Positions 5,747 to 6,586 of a DNA stretch of 6,586 nucleotides are shown here, piece by piece. Origin of the DNA: Candidatus Zipacnadia bacterium (GTDB lineage: Bacteria; Armatimonadota; Zipacnadia; Zipacnadales; Zipacnadaceae); NCBI GenBank assembly GCA_029821255.1, contig JALGTS010000068.1, positions 1 to 6,586 of the forward strand. Reading direction: 5' to 3'. Each line of letters opens with the position of its first letter. The stretch's first letter is position 1. The notes under the pieces were generated by a model. The model ran no database searches, was not told where the DNA came from, and saw only the letters and a list, made by a program, of their open reading frames with translations. Made by a program: the position numbers and the translations under genes.

Positions 5747-6398
5747 GGAACGTAGCGCCAAAAGTGGCAGTCTGGGGGAGATACTCACCGACTATATGGC
5801 CAACCATGGATTGCTGGCCAAGAGTCAGGAGATGCTGGCGGCGTTTGTTTGGGCGGAGGTGGTCGGCGAGTGGTATGCCCAGCACACTCAGGTAACGAGG
5901 ATTCACGATGGCGTGTTGATGGTGCACTGTGACTCGGCACCCCGCGCCCAGCAGTTGCAGCTTGATTCCGACTTTATTAAGGAAAAGCTCAACCAGCGGC
6001 TGGGCGGCAACTTCATCAAGGAGATACGGGCGACCAGCGGCCGGGTTGGCCGAGGACGACCAGAACCAACTGTAGCAGAAGCCGAAGGCGAGCCGCTGCC
6101 GTCGCCTGCGGAGCTGGTGCAGCTTCGGATACCGCCGCAGGACGCGGATCTTGTCAGGACGTTAGCCGAGAAGGTGGACGACAAGGAGCTGCAGCGCCGA
6201 TTCTCGGCGGCAATGACCAACTTCTGCCGCCTGCAGCAGTGGCGCCGTCTGCACGGCTATCAACCCTGTTCCAAATGTGGGCGATTGCTGCCGCCTGGGC
6301 AGAACTGTCCTGTCTGCCATCCGGGGCGCATTCCCCAGCAGGGCAATCCCGATTTTGATGAAACATCCGACAATAATAGGGGTGGATACAATGGCTAA
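5739..6398 (+). CDS. DUF721/DciA-like protein with C-terminal zinc-ribbon-like module
   Basis: The N-terminal part (about 12-100) fits the DUF721 family, which includes DciA, the loader or partner of the replicative helicase in bacteria lacking DnaC/DnaI. The match rests on W38 followed by VVGEWYAQHT, the IHDGVLMVHCDSAPRAQQLQ strand-helix pattern and the position after recF, a common site for the family. A polar linker (about 100-120) leads to a second conserved-looking stretch (125-170), then CSKCG...CPVC with Cys 177, 180, 190 and 193, spaced C-x2-C-x9-C-x2-C, likely binding one zinc. The tail (195-219) is polar and probably disordered. Total 219 residues, longer than minimal DUF721 proteins because of the added module. 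ATG 5739 overlaps the recF stop by 8 bp and has only a weak ribosome-binding site, suggesting translational coupling. A helicase role is inferred from the family. Confidence 0.86.
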   Translation: MNEERSAKSGSLGEILTDYMANHGLLAKSQEMLAAFVWAEVVGEWYAQHTQVTRIHDGVLMVHCDSAPRAQQLQLDSDFIKEKLNQRLGGNFIKEIRATSGRVGRGRPEPTVAEAEGEPLPSPAELVQLRIPPQDADLVRTLAEKVDDKELQRRFSAAMTNFCRLQQWRRLHGYQPCSKCGRLLPPGQNCPVCHPGRIPQQGNPDFDETSDNNRGGYNG

Positions 6399-6586
6399 GC
6401 AGTATCAAGGCAAGATTGAAAAGCTTGATGACTGCCGCTGGCGCCTGCCTCGCGCAGAAAGCGCAGGTATGAACACGGATGGGATATTGTATGCCGATGA
6501 GGTGCTGTTCGAAGAGCTAAGAGAGGATGCAGCGCTGTGGCAGATTGCCAACGTCGCCTGTATGCCGGGAATTGTGGGGCCGGCGC
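6391..6586 (+). CDS. rtcB: RNA-splicing ligase RtcB, N-terminal 65 codons only
   Basis: RtcB joins RNA ends carrying 2',3'-cyclic phosphate (or 3'-phosphate) and 5'-OH, using GTP and manganese, in tRNA splicing or RNA repair. Only residues 1-65 are present; the active site lies beyond the edge. The start, GKIEKLDDCRWRLP, and then NVACMPGIVGP (54-64) match the longer archaeal-type RtcB, where NVA.LPGIV is followed by the PDIH.GYGFPIGG motif. The E. coli form begins quite differently. ATG 6391 overlaps the stop of the DUF721 gene by 8 bp, and AGGGGTGGA (6378-6386) is a good ribosome-binding site. It appears to be the next gene in the dnaN-recF transcript, which is an unusual companion for replication genes. 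Short span, but distinctive. Confidence 0.9.
   Translation, partial: MAKQYQGKIEKLDDCRWRLPRAESAGMNTDGILYADEVLFEELREDAALWQIANVACMPGIVGPA

Overview
This window is a chromosomal replication-initiation locus of a bacterium, laid out as dnaA - dnaN - recF - DUF721/DciA-like gene - rtcB (start only), all on the + strand. An unrecognised gene diverges to the left on the - strand and runs off the window. The DnaA segment after the linker (Leu-Asn-Pro-Lys-Tyr-Thr-Phe, then an Asn-Arg-Phe-Ala-His-Ala-Ala-Ala run) and the rtcB linkage make me favour Chloroflexota, perhaps a Dehalococcoidia-like lineage. That is inference from remembered family patterns, not a search result.

Layout. Bases 1-726 (-) are one uninterrupted 242-codon reading frame with an ATG start and no stop before the window edge; it has a coherent protein sequence but no family I can name. 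Bases 727-1606 are non-coding. They hold a same-orientation DnaA-box group (1027-1068), a good dnaA promoter with an extended -10 (1319-1347), and a three-box inverted cluster (1373-1405) just downstream of the expected transcription start. dnaA fills 1607-2971. The 348-bp dnaA-dnaN gap holds a near-consensus promoter for dnaN (3006-3034), a DnaA box (3094-3102), two abutting weak boxes (3136-3153), and right after them a run of CTA triplets and an A/T-rich stretch. This matches the architecture of the basal unwinding element known from Bacillus subtilis oriC (DnaA boxes followed by DnaA-trios), so I place the likely DNA-unwinding site here. dnaN (3320-4432) is followed by a 135-bp gap with a GC-rich hairpin, then recF (best start GTG 4568).

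recF, the DUF721 gene and rtcB are joined by two identical-length 8-bp stop/start overlaps, which suggests one translationally coupled transcript. The genes cover origin recognition and melting (DnaA), the sliding clamp (DnaN), gap repair at forks (RecF), a probable helicase-loading or helicase-associated protein (DUF721/DciA type), and an RNA ligase (RtcB) as an outlier in function.

Points most worth attention: the trio-like element in the dnaA-dnaN gap; the DnaA P-loop that has Ser-Lys where the family has Gly-Gly; the four-cysteine C-terminal zinc-ribbon-like module on the DUF721 protein; the DnaA-box triad that is also a transcribed hairpin; and the unassigned divergent gene.
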